DNA of 64,000 nt, from the NCBI GenBank assembly GCA_002049455.2, contig KV918841.1:124001-188000 (forward strand), written 5' to 3'. Shown here piece by piece: positions 54,876 to 64,000 of this stretch. Position 1 is the stretch's first letter. Every line of letters starts with the position of its first letter. The position numbers were made by a program, and so were the translations under genes. The notes under the pieces are model-generated. The model saw only the letters and a program-made list of their open reading frames with translations, had not been told where the DNA came from and made no database searches. This DNA is from Porphyra umbilicalis (taxonomy: Eukaryota; Rhodophyta; Bangiophyceae; Bangiales; Bangiaceae).

Positions 54876-55984
54876 ACTTAAGTAACGCTCGATGACAGGA
54901 ATGTTTGACATGGATGGGCCCTGACCAGGGGTCTTCAAGCCAGGGTTGCAAGAATGGCGTACAATCATCGCATCCTTCGAAGATTGTACCATAATTATCG
55001 TAAATAACAACAATACTGAAAGCGCGTTCGCGAAAACACCCTGGACTTGAGAACCTTCGAACTATTTTCACACCACGAAAGAGCCAGCAGGCCGTCATGA
55101 CGTCAAGAGCAGCACCGGCGGGGATTTCCGTCCCACGGGCGCGATTTTCTGTCTCACGCTATCAATTCTCCGCCTCATTTTTGGAGGGCGTTCGGTGACA
55201 ACAGCCTCCTCGTCCGTCCATCCCTCCCTCACGCGCGCCGCAACATGGCAGCCACTGGAGCCCACTACAGTTCTCCCTCCGCCACCTCCGCCGCAGCCGA
55301 CTGCCCACACTGGGGGCGACGCAGCGGGGCGACCGCGGGGGGCGTCGACCCCCCACCCCTGCCGTGACCACATGCTGCCAGCCGGGTGCCGCCACGGGCA
55401 AGCCCCTCACCCCCCGCACCGGAACGGCGGTCGGCAACGGCACCGACCGCACCGCCGCCCCCGCACCGAGCCGCCGCCGACTGTGCACGCTCGCGCGCGC
55501 CGCGGCGGCGGCTGCGGCCCGCCGCTGCTGGACGCACGGTCGCTGCGGCGCCGCGGGCGGCGGGTGGTACACCCGACAGGCGTCACCGCACCTCAACCGG
55601 CGGGATGTTGCCCGCCTCCCCGCCGCCGCTGCAAGGGGGTGGGGTGCGTCGGAGACGCTGCGGCACCGGCGGCCACCCATGTGGCCGCCACAGACCGCCG
55701 GCAGGCGCGCACTAGCAATGGGAGACCGAGGATGCTGATGCGAGGCGGCTGACGGCGGGCACGTGGAAGCCAGGCGGCGGGCGGCAGGGAAGGGGTTCCC
55801 CGACCCCCGCTGGGTGAACCCCCACGCGCGGCGGAGGGCGCCTTGCGGGCACACCACCTCGGGCGGCAGCGGCAGCGCCGGGCCATCGCCCGCCGCTGCG
55901 GCGCTCGGGCGCGACCGTCGATGCTGTTGGCGGGGCGGGGTCGCTGCCCCGGCGGCTGCAACGGCAAGGACGACGGTGGCGGTA

Positions 55985-56016
<32 letters not shown>

Positions 56017-56248
56017 ATCAGCGGCGGCTGCAGCCGCTGCGGAGGCAACGGCAGGGGCAGCAGCGACGGCGACGGCGGCGGCAGAGGCGTCCCGCCCGGG
56101 GGGCGCGCCGCCAGCAGCAGCCGGAAATCCCGGGCGCGGCCGCCCCGCCCGCCGGCGGGCTGCAACACGGTGTCCGACGCGACCGAGGCGGCCGCGGGCA
56201 CGCGCACCCCCCCCCCCCCCGGCGGCGCGGCCGCCTGCAGTACCCCGG
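54876..56248. other. no supported gene; GC-rich from 55.2 kb
   Basis: A TGACGTCA palindrome lies at 55098-55105. The rest is Arg/Ala/Pro shadow frames on both strands. This is the 3' flank of the interrupted methyltransferase-like gene. Confidence 0.35.
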
Positions 56249-56349
56249 TCAAGGCAGCCGCAAGACGTTCCGCTCCGCCGCCCCCAACCCTCCGTACCAC
56301 GGCACGCGGTGGAGGTGTGGGCCGAGCGCGGCCGCCGCCCCCGCCGCGG
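56249..56349 (-). CDS. last exon piece of a methyltransferase-like gene, left of the CACTA insertion
   Basis: Reading the minus strand from the insertion point in the frame of the 62501-62895 ORF gives an Ala run, then LGPHLHRVPWYGG, LGAAERNVLRLP and a TGA at 56251-56249. That the frame carries through the empty site to a plausible C-terminus is the evidence that both flanks once formed one gene. The first three bases (56347-56349) are the duplicated target CGG. Confidence 0.45.
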
Positions 56350-56392
56350 CCCTACTAGAACATCTAACGAGAAATCCCAAGTTTTATGGCCC
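56350..56392 (+). repeat. left terminal inverted repeat of the CACTA element
   Basis: It begins CCCTACTAGAACATCTAACG and runs into AAATCCCAAGTTTT. Aligned without gaps to the reverse complement of 62455-62497, I count 32 identities and 11 differences. Confidence 0.85.
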
Positions 56393-56559
56393 ATAATACC
56401 AGGTGAAGTGGCACAAAAAACCAGGTTGTGTGGCTCAATATCCCAGGTCGAAGACCTTCACAGCCCTGAAAAAAGGACCTCAAGCTCATGCGGAATACCA
56501 GCTTGCCTGGGATCTTCGGGCATCGCTGGGGCTTAGAATCCCAGGTACAACCTGGGATT
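56377..56559. repeat. left subterminal repeat cluster
   Basis: At least seven copies of (A)TCCCAGGT or close variants in both orientations. One is a perfect 10-bp inverted pair at 56537-56559: AATCCCAGGT, 3-base spacer, then its complement. In En/Spm such motifs are bound by TnpA. Confidence 0.8.
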
Positions 56560-56869
56560 GTATGGACTTTGGTTCGCTCACAGGCATCCACGTTGCATAG
56601 ATGGGTGGCTGAGAGCAATGCTGTCAGACAGCGCAATGGTCCATATTCAAGTATGAGTGCAGGTGTGACTTCACAATCTTACACTGGGATACCTTCAAAG
56701 AATGTTACATATAAGAGTGAAGTACGGTATTACGTACTGGCATATCAGTTTCTGCTGTACGCTGTGTTCGAGTATACTTGACAGCTTGCTATAATAGCAA
56801 TATTCCGTTTAGTCAAGTATTCATTGATTAGACAATGTTGTGAACAGGTCGGATGGTTGTGTTTATTAA

Positions 56870-57891
56870 CTAGCGATGAGAAGCAAAGAAATCCTCGGCC
56901 GACTGGGCACCCGTCGCACTGTCAACGGTTGCGTGATCGCTGGCGTTAGTTCCCGATCTGACCCGTGCAGCCGGTGACGAGGGTCGCACCGACCGATTCG
57001 GCGGCGGTGGCAGCGGCCGTGTTGGCGGCGGTGGCAGCCGCCGTGTCGGCGGCGGTGGCAGCGGCCGTGTCGGCGACGGGAGCGTTGCCCCGCCCGCCGT
57101 CGCCGCCGCGGCCGCCGCCTGCCCGGCCTGCCCCTTCTTTGCGAGCGCCTTGTGATAGGCCGCGCTGTTGTTGGCTACCTTAGACAGTAGACAGCAGGCA
57201 CCCCAGCTCCGAACGCAAACGCCCAGCCGCGGCTCGAACCGCTCAAGGTGCCGGACGGCCACGTCAATGTCCACTCGCGCCTGTGCGCAGAAGGTGACGA
57301 GGGGGTCAAACACCTTAGCGGCCGACTTTGCCAGCCGCTTGATGTGTGTCACGTCCGGCCCAGAGATGTTAAGGACCTGAAAAACTGGCAAGCGGTTGAC
57401 GGCGGCTGCGGGTATCGCCACCGCACGCCGCGCGGCATTTGGGTCCGGGTGAAGATCGAATCCGCACCGGCCGTTCGTGGTGCCGCGGGTCCTGCCCGCC
57501 CCACGTGACCGAGATGGGACGGGCAGAACCACCAGCGGGCGCTCCGAAGAGCCGTTCAAAACCGCCGCAGGCCCAGCAGGGCTCGCCGGAACGGCCGCAG
57601 CCTCGGCGCTGCCGCGCCCGTTCGGGCACGCGGAAGTAGCCCCCGTCGCCGAAGAGCTTGGCGCGCCGGCACCGCGAGAAGAGAGACGCGTTCGCACGGG
57701 GGGCGGGGGCAACGCCTCGCGGGGAGAGGACAGCCGACGATTCGGCGGTGGTGGCGGCGTGGCAACGGCCGCGCGCCGGCGTCCCGAAGTTCGATTCGGC
57801 TGCGCTCGCGGGGGTGACGATGCGTCGTTCGACGCGCGGGGAGCCGCCGCCGGCAGTGCTGCAGCCGCCGCGACGGCGGCGGCCAAATTGC
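56870..57891 (-). CDS. second gene of the CACTA element (TnpA-position), last exon
   Basis: The open frame reads back to about 58069, but a very good 3' splice site (TTTTCTTTCCAG, ending at 57892) lies inside it. I therefore start the exon at 57891 in phase 1; the 5' exon is not identified. The product has an Ala/Pro/Arg-rich first half, an ordered middle (LPVFQVLNISGPDVTHIKRL, then PLVTFCAQARVDIDVAVRHL, about 57230-57380) and a repeated Pro tail (repeats of RPLPPPPT). The stop at 56870 is followed within a few bases by AATAAA on this strand (56862-56867). By position and by analogy with En/Spm it would bind the subterminal repeats; there is no sequence motif to prove it. Confidence 0.55.
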
Positions 57892-58069
57892 CTGGAAAGA
57901 AAACGAAATGGATCGAAGAGAAGGATATCGAGCACAAAGAAACACAACGCAAAGGAAAGCACTCAAGTATTTCGGTCTCGTCAGTCACCATACCAGTGTG
58001 CATTCCCCCCGTATGTACACCATTCTGTGCCGAAAAAAGACAGACGAGGAGGACCGGGTGTCCATACAA

Positions 58070-58655
58070 AGATGGGACAGCATATCACACACATATAACA
58101 CGTGGCCGTACGGACAAAGAGCATAATCACGCTCAGAACGGGGGATGTTGGGGGGGAGTGGGGGGGTGGGGGCAGTGGGTATACATCAGATCCAAAGAAA
58201 CGAACAACACGTACCGCTAGCACCACGCGCTCGCTTGCGGCCGGCCGCCATGTTACGGGAGCTCGGGAAAGGATCGGTCCAGGGGTATCGGGGAAGGAGC
58301 GTCGAGAGTGCGACACAGATGACAGGTGCAAAAGGGGCGGGGAGTGTGCGTGCCTTTGTGAGACGCGACGGTGAAGGCGACGTTGGATGCGACGGGGTGG
58401 TGCCTGCGACTGCGGTGACCGCGTCACTCACACCGTGGTAGTCAGTGTGGCCAGGTGTGCGCTGGCATCGTCTGGGCCGTGGCCAGAATACTCACAGTGC
58501 GCAGGCTCTGAGCGCCCCCCTTCCGTAGAGCGCCCACGAAGCACTGGTGGCGGAAAGCTGCCGCCGGGCGGTGCTGGTGAACGGGCACCCCCGCCAGAGG
58601 CCATTGGAAACCAATGCCAAGTGGTTTGCGTCCTCTTAGCCCACCCCTTCTGGTT
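58070..58655. other. spacer between the two CACTA genes
   Basis: No ORF I can support. In En/Spm the two proteins come from one differentially spliced transcript, so this may be intron or untranslated sequence. It includes a long G-rich stretch (58150-58180) and the palindrome ATTGGAAACCAAT near 58604. Confidence 0.4.
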
Positions 58656-61615
58656 CTACAGGTCCTCAGAAAACGGCTCCCTATTAAACAACACAAAATG
58701 GAGGCCCTCTCTCCCAATTGTGGCGACAACTTCGGCCACGGCGCCGACTGGTACGTATCCGCACGACCCGCCTAGCCCGAGGATACACTCAATCCCGTAC
58801 TTGGTCGCCGCGTAACCATACCGGCCGGGGCAATCCTTAGCCGACTTAACGCGCTCTACGTAGGCGAAGGCCATTGCTTGGCCATCAATGAACACGGCCG
58901 CGTAGTGTAAGATGGCCCCAAACGTTGAGACTGAGCGCTCCCCCACGGAACCGTCGGGGAGGAAGAAATCTTCTCGGGAGTTGATCCGTACCAAGTAGTT
59001 GCGGCGCCGGCGCTTGTCGCAGTCCGACCCGACAGGCCTAGATCCGCCAATTTTTCCGGACGCCAGCTTAGCTCGGTAGTACTTCTTCGCCAAAACCTGA
59101 AGAGGCACTTCGTCGGCGTTCTCTTGGATCAGCACTGCCCGCATACTGGAAAGCTCCGCCCCTTCAAGGCCCACCGGCTCGCTCCTAGGTGGTAGCAGCG
59201 CGCAGTCAGCGCCGACATCCTGAGGTACCTTCAGGCTGCCGCGAGGAAGACCGGGCGCCGTCCAACGTTTCTTAGTTGTTTCTGCCCATTCGGTGGGTAA
59301 GTATTGCTGGCCAAAGGAAGTAATGAGGTCGGCCTTGCATTTGCGCGTGACATTCTTGACGAGGGTGGCGTGCGGTCTTGAACTGGAGCGGATCAGCTTT
59401 CCCAGCGTCCCAACTTTCCGCTCCATCGGAAACTGCCAGACGACCCAGGCTGGGCCGCACGCGCGGAGCAGCGGAACAATGTCTAGAAGAGAAGAAATTG
59501 TAGACAGGCAGAGCGGTAACCGCTCGGCCGATCCGCGGTATACCTTATCGTAGTAGTTGGTCAAGAAGTACTTGAGATCGTTGTCAATCGACTGGATATC
59601 CGCCTCAGACACGCCCCTAGGTCGGAATAGCAGACGGCAGGCGCGGCTTAGTGCCATGAAGATCTTGTAGAAGGCGCTTGGAATCCGACTTGCCAGCAGT
59701 ACTTCTCCGCTGCACAGGATAAAGTGCATCCAGTCGACCGCCTTGAAGGACTTTTGATGGATGTCGATATTTCTCAGAGATCTGGCCTGGGCCAGGGGCA
59801 CCGTCTGGCGCGCCTCCCGCAGCTCCCGGCCGATGAGGGCCACCGTCGCCTTCGGTAAGAAGTAGTCTTCGTCCTTCTTGTTGTTTACCAGCTTAAGCCC
59901 AGCGAAGAGCTTCCACAGGTGCGGCACAACGTTTAGGAGCACCAAGTGCATGGTATCGTAGGGGGCGGCGGTAGGACCCATTGTCCATAAGTGTTTCAGG
60001 TGCGGGTAGGCGGTGCGCATTGCTGGGCTGGGCGCGAAGAACAGGGAGTAGCCCTTGACGCCACTCTTCTGCTGCAGCCTTGTCTGGTACGCGACCGATC
60101 TGCCTTCTGCACGCGCGTCCTCCACTTCAGCCGCACTTACGGCGATACTTGCGGCCGTGCGTCGCGGTGCAATGCAGTCACGTACTTTGAACAGAGACTT
60201 GCCGCTTAGATCCTTAGGCGGGAAGTAGACATGGCTACTTGCAGGAGCGTAGATTCCCTGGAAGAGGCGAAAACGGTTGTAAATGTAGCTGCTGACGCCA
60301 GTTAGCTGACAGAGCTTGTCGCCGCCCGGCTGATCCGTCGTAAAGTTGAGCACTCCGGCCCTTAACACGACTGGGGTTGGCGAGTTGGCTACTATTAGAC
60401 CGGGAACACCCTTGGCCAGCTCGTTTAACTCCGCCGCAATGGGGTGTAGAAACGATTCGAGGTCGGCAGGTTGTCTTGGCCCAGGCGTTACGACCAGCAG
60501 TAGCTGATACTTCATGCGCGTCCGTTGGTTAGGGCTCAGGCTCAGGGGTGTGACCGTTACCGGCCAGCCTTCGAACCCGTTCTGCCGAAAGAACTGAAAG
60601 CCGTCGGTTCCACAGTTAACTGGTACGAAAGGGCCGTGATCAAGTAGTCCTGCATCGCGGTAGTGACGGAAGTTCGAGCTGTGGGGGTAGTCGTGGACCC
60701 CGTCGGCCACTTCATCCACAGCCTTGCGCGCCGCAGCCATGTTCTCCATCATTGACTTCCCAATTATGGGGTCGCTGAGAAGGTGAGCCAACCAGGATGT
60801 CAAGGACCAGTACGTGACCTGTTTGGCCGGCTTGCCGTTGGCTTTGAAGCGCGGTGATCCGCAAGCGTCGCACGTGGTCTGTTGCGCGCGCGTATGGGTG
60901 AAGGCCACGCACCCGTGGACGCAACAGTCGACTAACCTTGTCTCCAAGTTGACGCTTGCATCGACGAAACGCTCCATAAGGTGGGGCGTGCAGTACGTGG
61001 CCGCGGAGGAGCTTAATTGAAGTAGATCCGCAATCGACGCTTGCGTCAAATCGTGTTGAACTGTAAAGGCATGCAGCGCAAGGTCTGCTCTGCAATCCTT
61101 AAACTGGCCCACCGTCAGACGCACTTCGTTCGTGCTGACGGTTGGTTGGTAAATCGGGATTGGTGGAGCCCCAATCTGATCTTCTGGCTCCGGATCAGCG
61201 ATGAAATCCGGTGGTGGCACGTCGTTTGACCCGTCTGATCCGTCTGATCCGTCGTTTGACGTGGAATCGCTCGATGCCACACTTGCGTCCGGCGTTTCGT
61301 CCGCATCGCATCGGCGCCGGTCCGCCTCGACGGCCGCCTGTGCGCTGGCGCCGTCATCCCCTGGCGGTTGTCCACCCTGGCCGCCCGACGGCACCGAAAG
61401 CCCGTCGCCCGCTGATGGTCCCCCCCCCCACCATTGGGGAGTAGGGCATTTGCTGGACCGCCACCGTGGCCGCCATGCTCCAGACGACGGCGCTTTTCAC
61501 GCTGTCGGTGGATAAAAAAAGTTGACCGACACACCGAGTTGGGACCACTGCGGCCGTCGTCCGTGCAGGATGGGCAGTAACAGGCGTACCGCTCGCCGAC
61601 GCCAGAGGGTACCAT
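58656..61615 (-). CDS. Tnp2 (TnpD-like) CACTA transposase
   Basis: The start is ACCATGG on the minus strand at 61615. Residues 10-37 form the usual N-terminal Cys/His finger (CYCPSC...STFFIHR). An acidic linker follows, then a second zinc ribbon (CCVHGCVAF...CDACGSPRFKANGK), YWSLTSWLAHLLSDP, the first catalytic Asp region (CGTDGFQFF), YDTMHLVLLNVVPHLW (the D-x-M-H block) and WQFPMERKVG. This is the Transposase_21 family order, and at about 986 residues the length is normal. It cuts the element at its inverted repeats in the nucleus. One frame change coincides with the C10 run at 61420-61429, between the acidic linker halves. It may be a sequencing slip; everything else is open. Confidence 0.88.
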
Positions 61616-62348
61616 GGCCACTGCTGGTAGGGGGTGGAGGTTGGGATGGGGGGGGGAGCTGGAGCAGCAGGTCGATGACGAGGCGGCGAAGAAGGAGCAC
61701 CGGCGGTGGCAATGCGAGTGTCGATGGCTGATGGAACACATCGTCGGTAAGGCCATGGGAGACTCTTTTACAGGCAAACAGGGCGAAGCAGTGCCCTATC
61801 AAATGGCAGGATTGCACGGCTGACAGTGGAATGCTCTGGAAGCTTCCATCGGCATCTAGATCTCAACGGTGGAAGGCCAGACTGGAAGCAGCTCGCTCGT
61901 CATAAGCCTCAGGTGTTTCGACCAGGTGGCCACAAGTCTCACTTTTCCCTTCCAGCACGCACACGAGAGGGGCTCAATGCATCGCTGTGTTGGCCACCTT
62001 CCACCCGCTGCACCCCCCCCCCTGCTCCAGTCTGACAGCTCGAGGCATGCTGGTCCTGATGTCCCCACATGCCGGAATGGTCGCTTGGCGGCGGCCCAGA
62101 GCGCCGCCGGCCCGCGTCACCGGACCTTCTGTATCGGGGCACAAGCCCAGCCGGGGATACCCTCCCTCCCTGAAGCCTGACGTGTCACTACGCCGCGGTG
62201 GCGATGGGGCAGGCCGAAGGTCGGGAATGTATGAGGACACGGCCACTTCACAATTTGTTCCGAGCTGGCGGGGATTGTTGGCGTGCGAAGCGGCATGAGC
62301 AGAGAGGCTGAGGATCCCATCCAGGCCGATCCGCGACATTGGACTCGA
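61616..62348. other. 5' region of the CACTA element, no gene
   Basis: Upstream region of the transposase, expected to hold its promoter. I see no TATA box on the minus strand. Open frames here are shadows. Confidence 0.4.
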
Positions 62349-62475
62349 AATCCCAGGTCGATCCGCACGGGCCAGGTCGCCGTTGCACGGAATCCCAGGT
62401 AAATCGCTCCATGGAAGTGGGTTTGGCTCGGTATCCCAGGCGACCTGGGATTTCGAGGCAGAAAACCTGGGATTT
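62349..62475. repeat. right subterminal repeat cluster
   Basis: ATCCCAGGT occurs at about 62350 and 62391. An 8-bp inverted pair ATCCCAGG...CCTGGGAT lies at 62433-62451, and ACCTGGGAT again at about 62465. The same word forms the left cluster, 6 kb away. Confidence 0.8.
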
Positions 62476-62497
62476 TCGGTCAAATTTTCTTGTAGGG
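62455..62497 (-). repeat. right terminal inverted repeat of the CACTA element
   Basis: Read inward from the right end: CCCTACAAGAAAATTTGACC, then GAAAATCCCAGG. Followed directly by the CGG target duplication. Confidence 0.88.
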
Positions 62498-62500
62498 CGG

Positions 62501-62895
62501 TCGGGCCGACCCACACCGTCTTCACCTGCGTGACGGCCGCGTCGACGAGCCCCGCCGCCGTCAGAGCGGACGCCACCCCCTCCGCCGTCGCGCACGCACG
62601 CACGCCCGCCCGCGGCGGCGGCGGTGGGTGCCGCCAAAACGCCCGCCGGAAGGCGGCGGCGGCGGCCCGCGCGCACGCCCCCCCCTCCGCGTCCGCCGAC
62701 GCGGTGACAACGACGCGGCCGCCGCGCCGTGTGACGCGGTCGAGCTCCACCACCCCCCCCGCCAGTCGGGGAAGGTCACCACCCCAAACGCGGATGCGGC
62801 CACGTCGACGGCGGTGGCCCGTAGCGGCAGCGCCGTGCCGTCGGCGACCGCCGTGGCGGCGTGGCACCCGTACGCAGGAAGCTTCCCGCGCCTGC
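62501..62895 (-). CDS. SAM-dependent methyltransferase-like gene, interrupted by the CACTA element
   Basis: The minus strand reads VADGTALPLRATAVDVAASA, FGVVTFPDW, VVELDRVTRRGGRVVVTA and LTAAGLVDAAVTQVKTVW in this order. That matches the second half of class I methyltransferases: the acidic ...LPL...VD block, then the E-x-x-RV...GGR-x-V-x-T strand and the C-terminal AAG strand. The N-terminal glycine motif that binds S-adenosylmethionine is not visible; a phase 2 acceptor (GAGCAG ending near 62896) suggests it lies in an upstream exon. The frame changes at the C8 run 62753-62760, probably a homopolymer slip. The CACTA element starts right after VWVGP-T, three bases before 62498. Substrate unknown. 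Confidence 0.5.
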
Positions 62896-63525
62896 TCCGA
62901 TGAAGCTCGCCACCATCACCACCATTCATGGCACAGCAGCACAACCACAGCCCGTCCGAGGTCAGCCACAGCCCCACGCAAGCGACACCCCTCCATGACG
63001 TGCCGTGCGACCACCACCCTCCCCTCCCCGGGGCTCCCACATGTGGTCGACGTACGCCCAAACGCTCGCGCCGGTGCCCAGACCGCCACAACCGCCGCCC
63101 CATGCCGTTGACGCGCGACCTCACAGCTCGCAGCCCGGCTTGTTGCGGGAACGGACGCGACCACGGAGACCGCCACGTATTCAGCGCCGGCACGACCCCC
63201 CGTTTGAAAAGTCAAAACGGACACCTCCCACAGGGCCCCCAGAGCCCGATTCTGGCCAACTACCGCGGAGCTGTGACGTCATGGCCGTTCGTGGCCGCTT
63301 CCACCTGCCCCCACGACCCCGTAAACACCGCACCTGCCCTCACGTACCTTTTTAACCACAATCTGCTCCCGCGGACCGTACGGACGATGAAGACGTCGCC
63401 ACCTCGAGCAAACTCGTACGATGGTCGGGCGGACCTATGCGCTTCTTTCCATCGTCAAGAGACAAACTGGGGACGTCGCCGGACAACGTAGGACGCAAAA
63501 AGGCCCGCCCGGGACGGTTTTGGTC
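62896..63525. other. upstream region of the methyltransferase-like gene
   Basis: Probably contains its 5' exon or exons, which I could not place. A TGACGTCA palindrome (bZIP-type site) lies at 63274-63281. No other gene recognised. Confidence 0.35.
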
Positions 63526-63610
63526 AAGTACTCCCGCAACGTGCACTGGAAAAGGCAACTTATTCTTCAACGTGCGGGTGTGTACAGTACCCTGTACTAA
63601 AGTCCAGGGA
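63526..63610 (+). repeat. composite short repeat, copy 4
   Basis: AGTACTCCCGCAACGTGCAC at 63527-63546, then TACAGTACCCTGTACTAAAG and TCCAGGG (63583-63607), nearly palindromic. It is the only copy to the right of the CACTA element. Confidence 0.75.
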
Positions 63611-64000
63611 ATTGATGAAACCACGAAAGACCCACAAGGACATGTATTTAAGTTACTGGTTTTCACTTTTGGGCTGCCGTATAGGCAGGCGGCGTAGACA
63701 TCCGTCGTCGTGTCGCGGTGATGACTGGACGGAGACCGCCCCCACGACAGCTGGCACGGCTCAGCAAGCAGCGAGGGCACCCAGACAAGCCGACACGGCT
63801 CAGTCGTTTCGGCTGCACTGGCGTGACACGGATGCTGCCTGAGAGGCCAGCAACCCGGCTGTTCACAGGTAAATAGACAGGCCCGTCCGCCACTCCCGCT
63901 ACGCATCCTCGATGCCGTTGTGTTTTTGACAGAGCCGCTTTTGACAGAGCCGCCCCGTGCCACGAACTGAGTGACATGGCTGTGTCCAACGAGGCGCCAG
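63611..64000. other. no gene recognised
   Basis: Short frames only. The window ends here. Confidence 0.4.

Larger units (their letters stand above)
56350..62497 (-). mobile_element. complete EnSpm/CACTA DNA transposon (6,148 bp)
   Basis: The ends are CCCTAC...GTAGGG, flanked on both sides by CGG (56347-56349 and 62498-62500), the 3-bp target duplication typical of this superfamily. The right end reads CCCTACAAGAAAA from outside, one base from the canonical plant CACTACAAGAAAA. The 43-bp terminal repeats match at 32 of 43 positions by my count. Both ends carry clusters of ATCCCAGGT in both orientations. Inside are a Tnp2 transposase (58656-61615, minus) and a second gene in the TnpA position (56870-57891, minus). 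Apart from one homopolymer frame shift the element looks whole. Confidence 0.88.

Noticed and set aside
55162-56394. 410-residue minus-strand ORF beginning inside the CACTA terminal repeat
   Set aside because: Its first residues come from the transposon end and the remainder is Ala/Arg low complexity. Only the short methyltransferase-frame tail is kept.

Overview
The window is nuclear DNA from a very GC-rich eukaryote. The signs are GT-AG introns, Kozak-like starts (CCACCATGG, GCCATGG), TATAAAAG and AATAAA signals, C2H2 and plant-like GATA zinc fingers, CACTA-type transposons and long satellite arrays. Proteins dominated by Ala, Gly and Pro runs, mixed with many DNA transposons, suggest a red alga of the Porphyra/Pyropia type or another GC-rich alga. 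That is an inference from style, not a proof. I found no rRNA, tRNA, CRISPR array or prokaryotic operon. Layout: 0.6-6.1 kb holds a 98.7% identical 476-bp direct repeat pair, two inverted repeats, a decayed reverse-transcriptase-like stretch and a candidate 1.6-kb non-autonomous element. 7-17 kb is the most host-like part: three plus-strand genes, a GATA factor (7.3-8.7 kb, with TATA box and poly-A signal), a Gly/Ala/Pro-rich protein (12.9-14.4 kb) and a four-finger C2H2 protein (14.9-16.9 kb). 17.9-27.8 kb looks like a large two-gene DNA transposon: a transposase on the minus strand (one clear intron, one in-frame stop) and a coiled-coil protein on the plus strand. 28-35 kb holds three more transposon-type genes, including the C-terminal half of a related transposase. 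37-45.5 kb is repeat-rich: a 109-bp array with a built-in hairpin, a likely 2-oxoglutarate/Fe(II) oxygenase gene, a 364-bp GC-rich array, and about 14 copies of a 334-bp satellite. 46-54 kb has a second coiled-coil gene, a 266-bp tandem duplication and low-complexity ORFs. 56.35-62.50 kb is the best-defined object: a complete EnSpm/CACTA element with 43-bp imperfect terminal inverted repeats, clustered subterminal repeats, a 3-bp CGG target duplication, a Tnp2 transposase and a second TnpA-position gene. It sits inside the last part of a methyltransferase-like host ORF, whose frame continues across the empty site to a stop. Function: most coding capacity belongs to transposons, each apparently pairing a Tnp2-like transposase with a coiled-coil or Ala/Pro-rich partner, and each candidate element is bracketed by its own short motif repeated in both orientations, as expected for CACTA-type subterminal protein-binding sites. 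Several reading frames break at C/G homopolymers of 8-12 bases, so some apparent damage may be sequence error.
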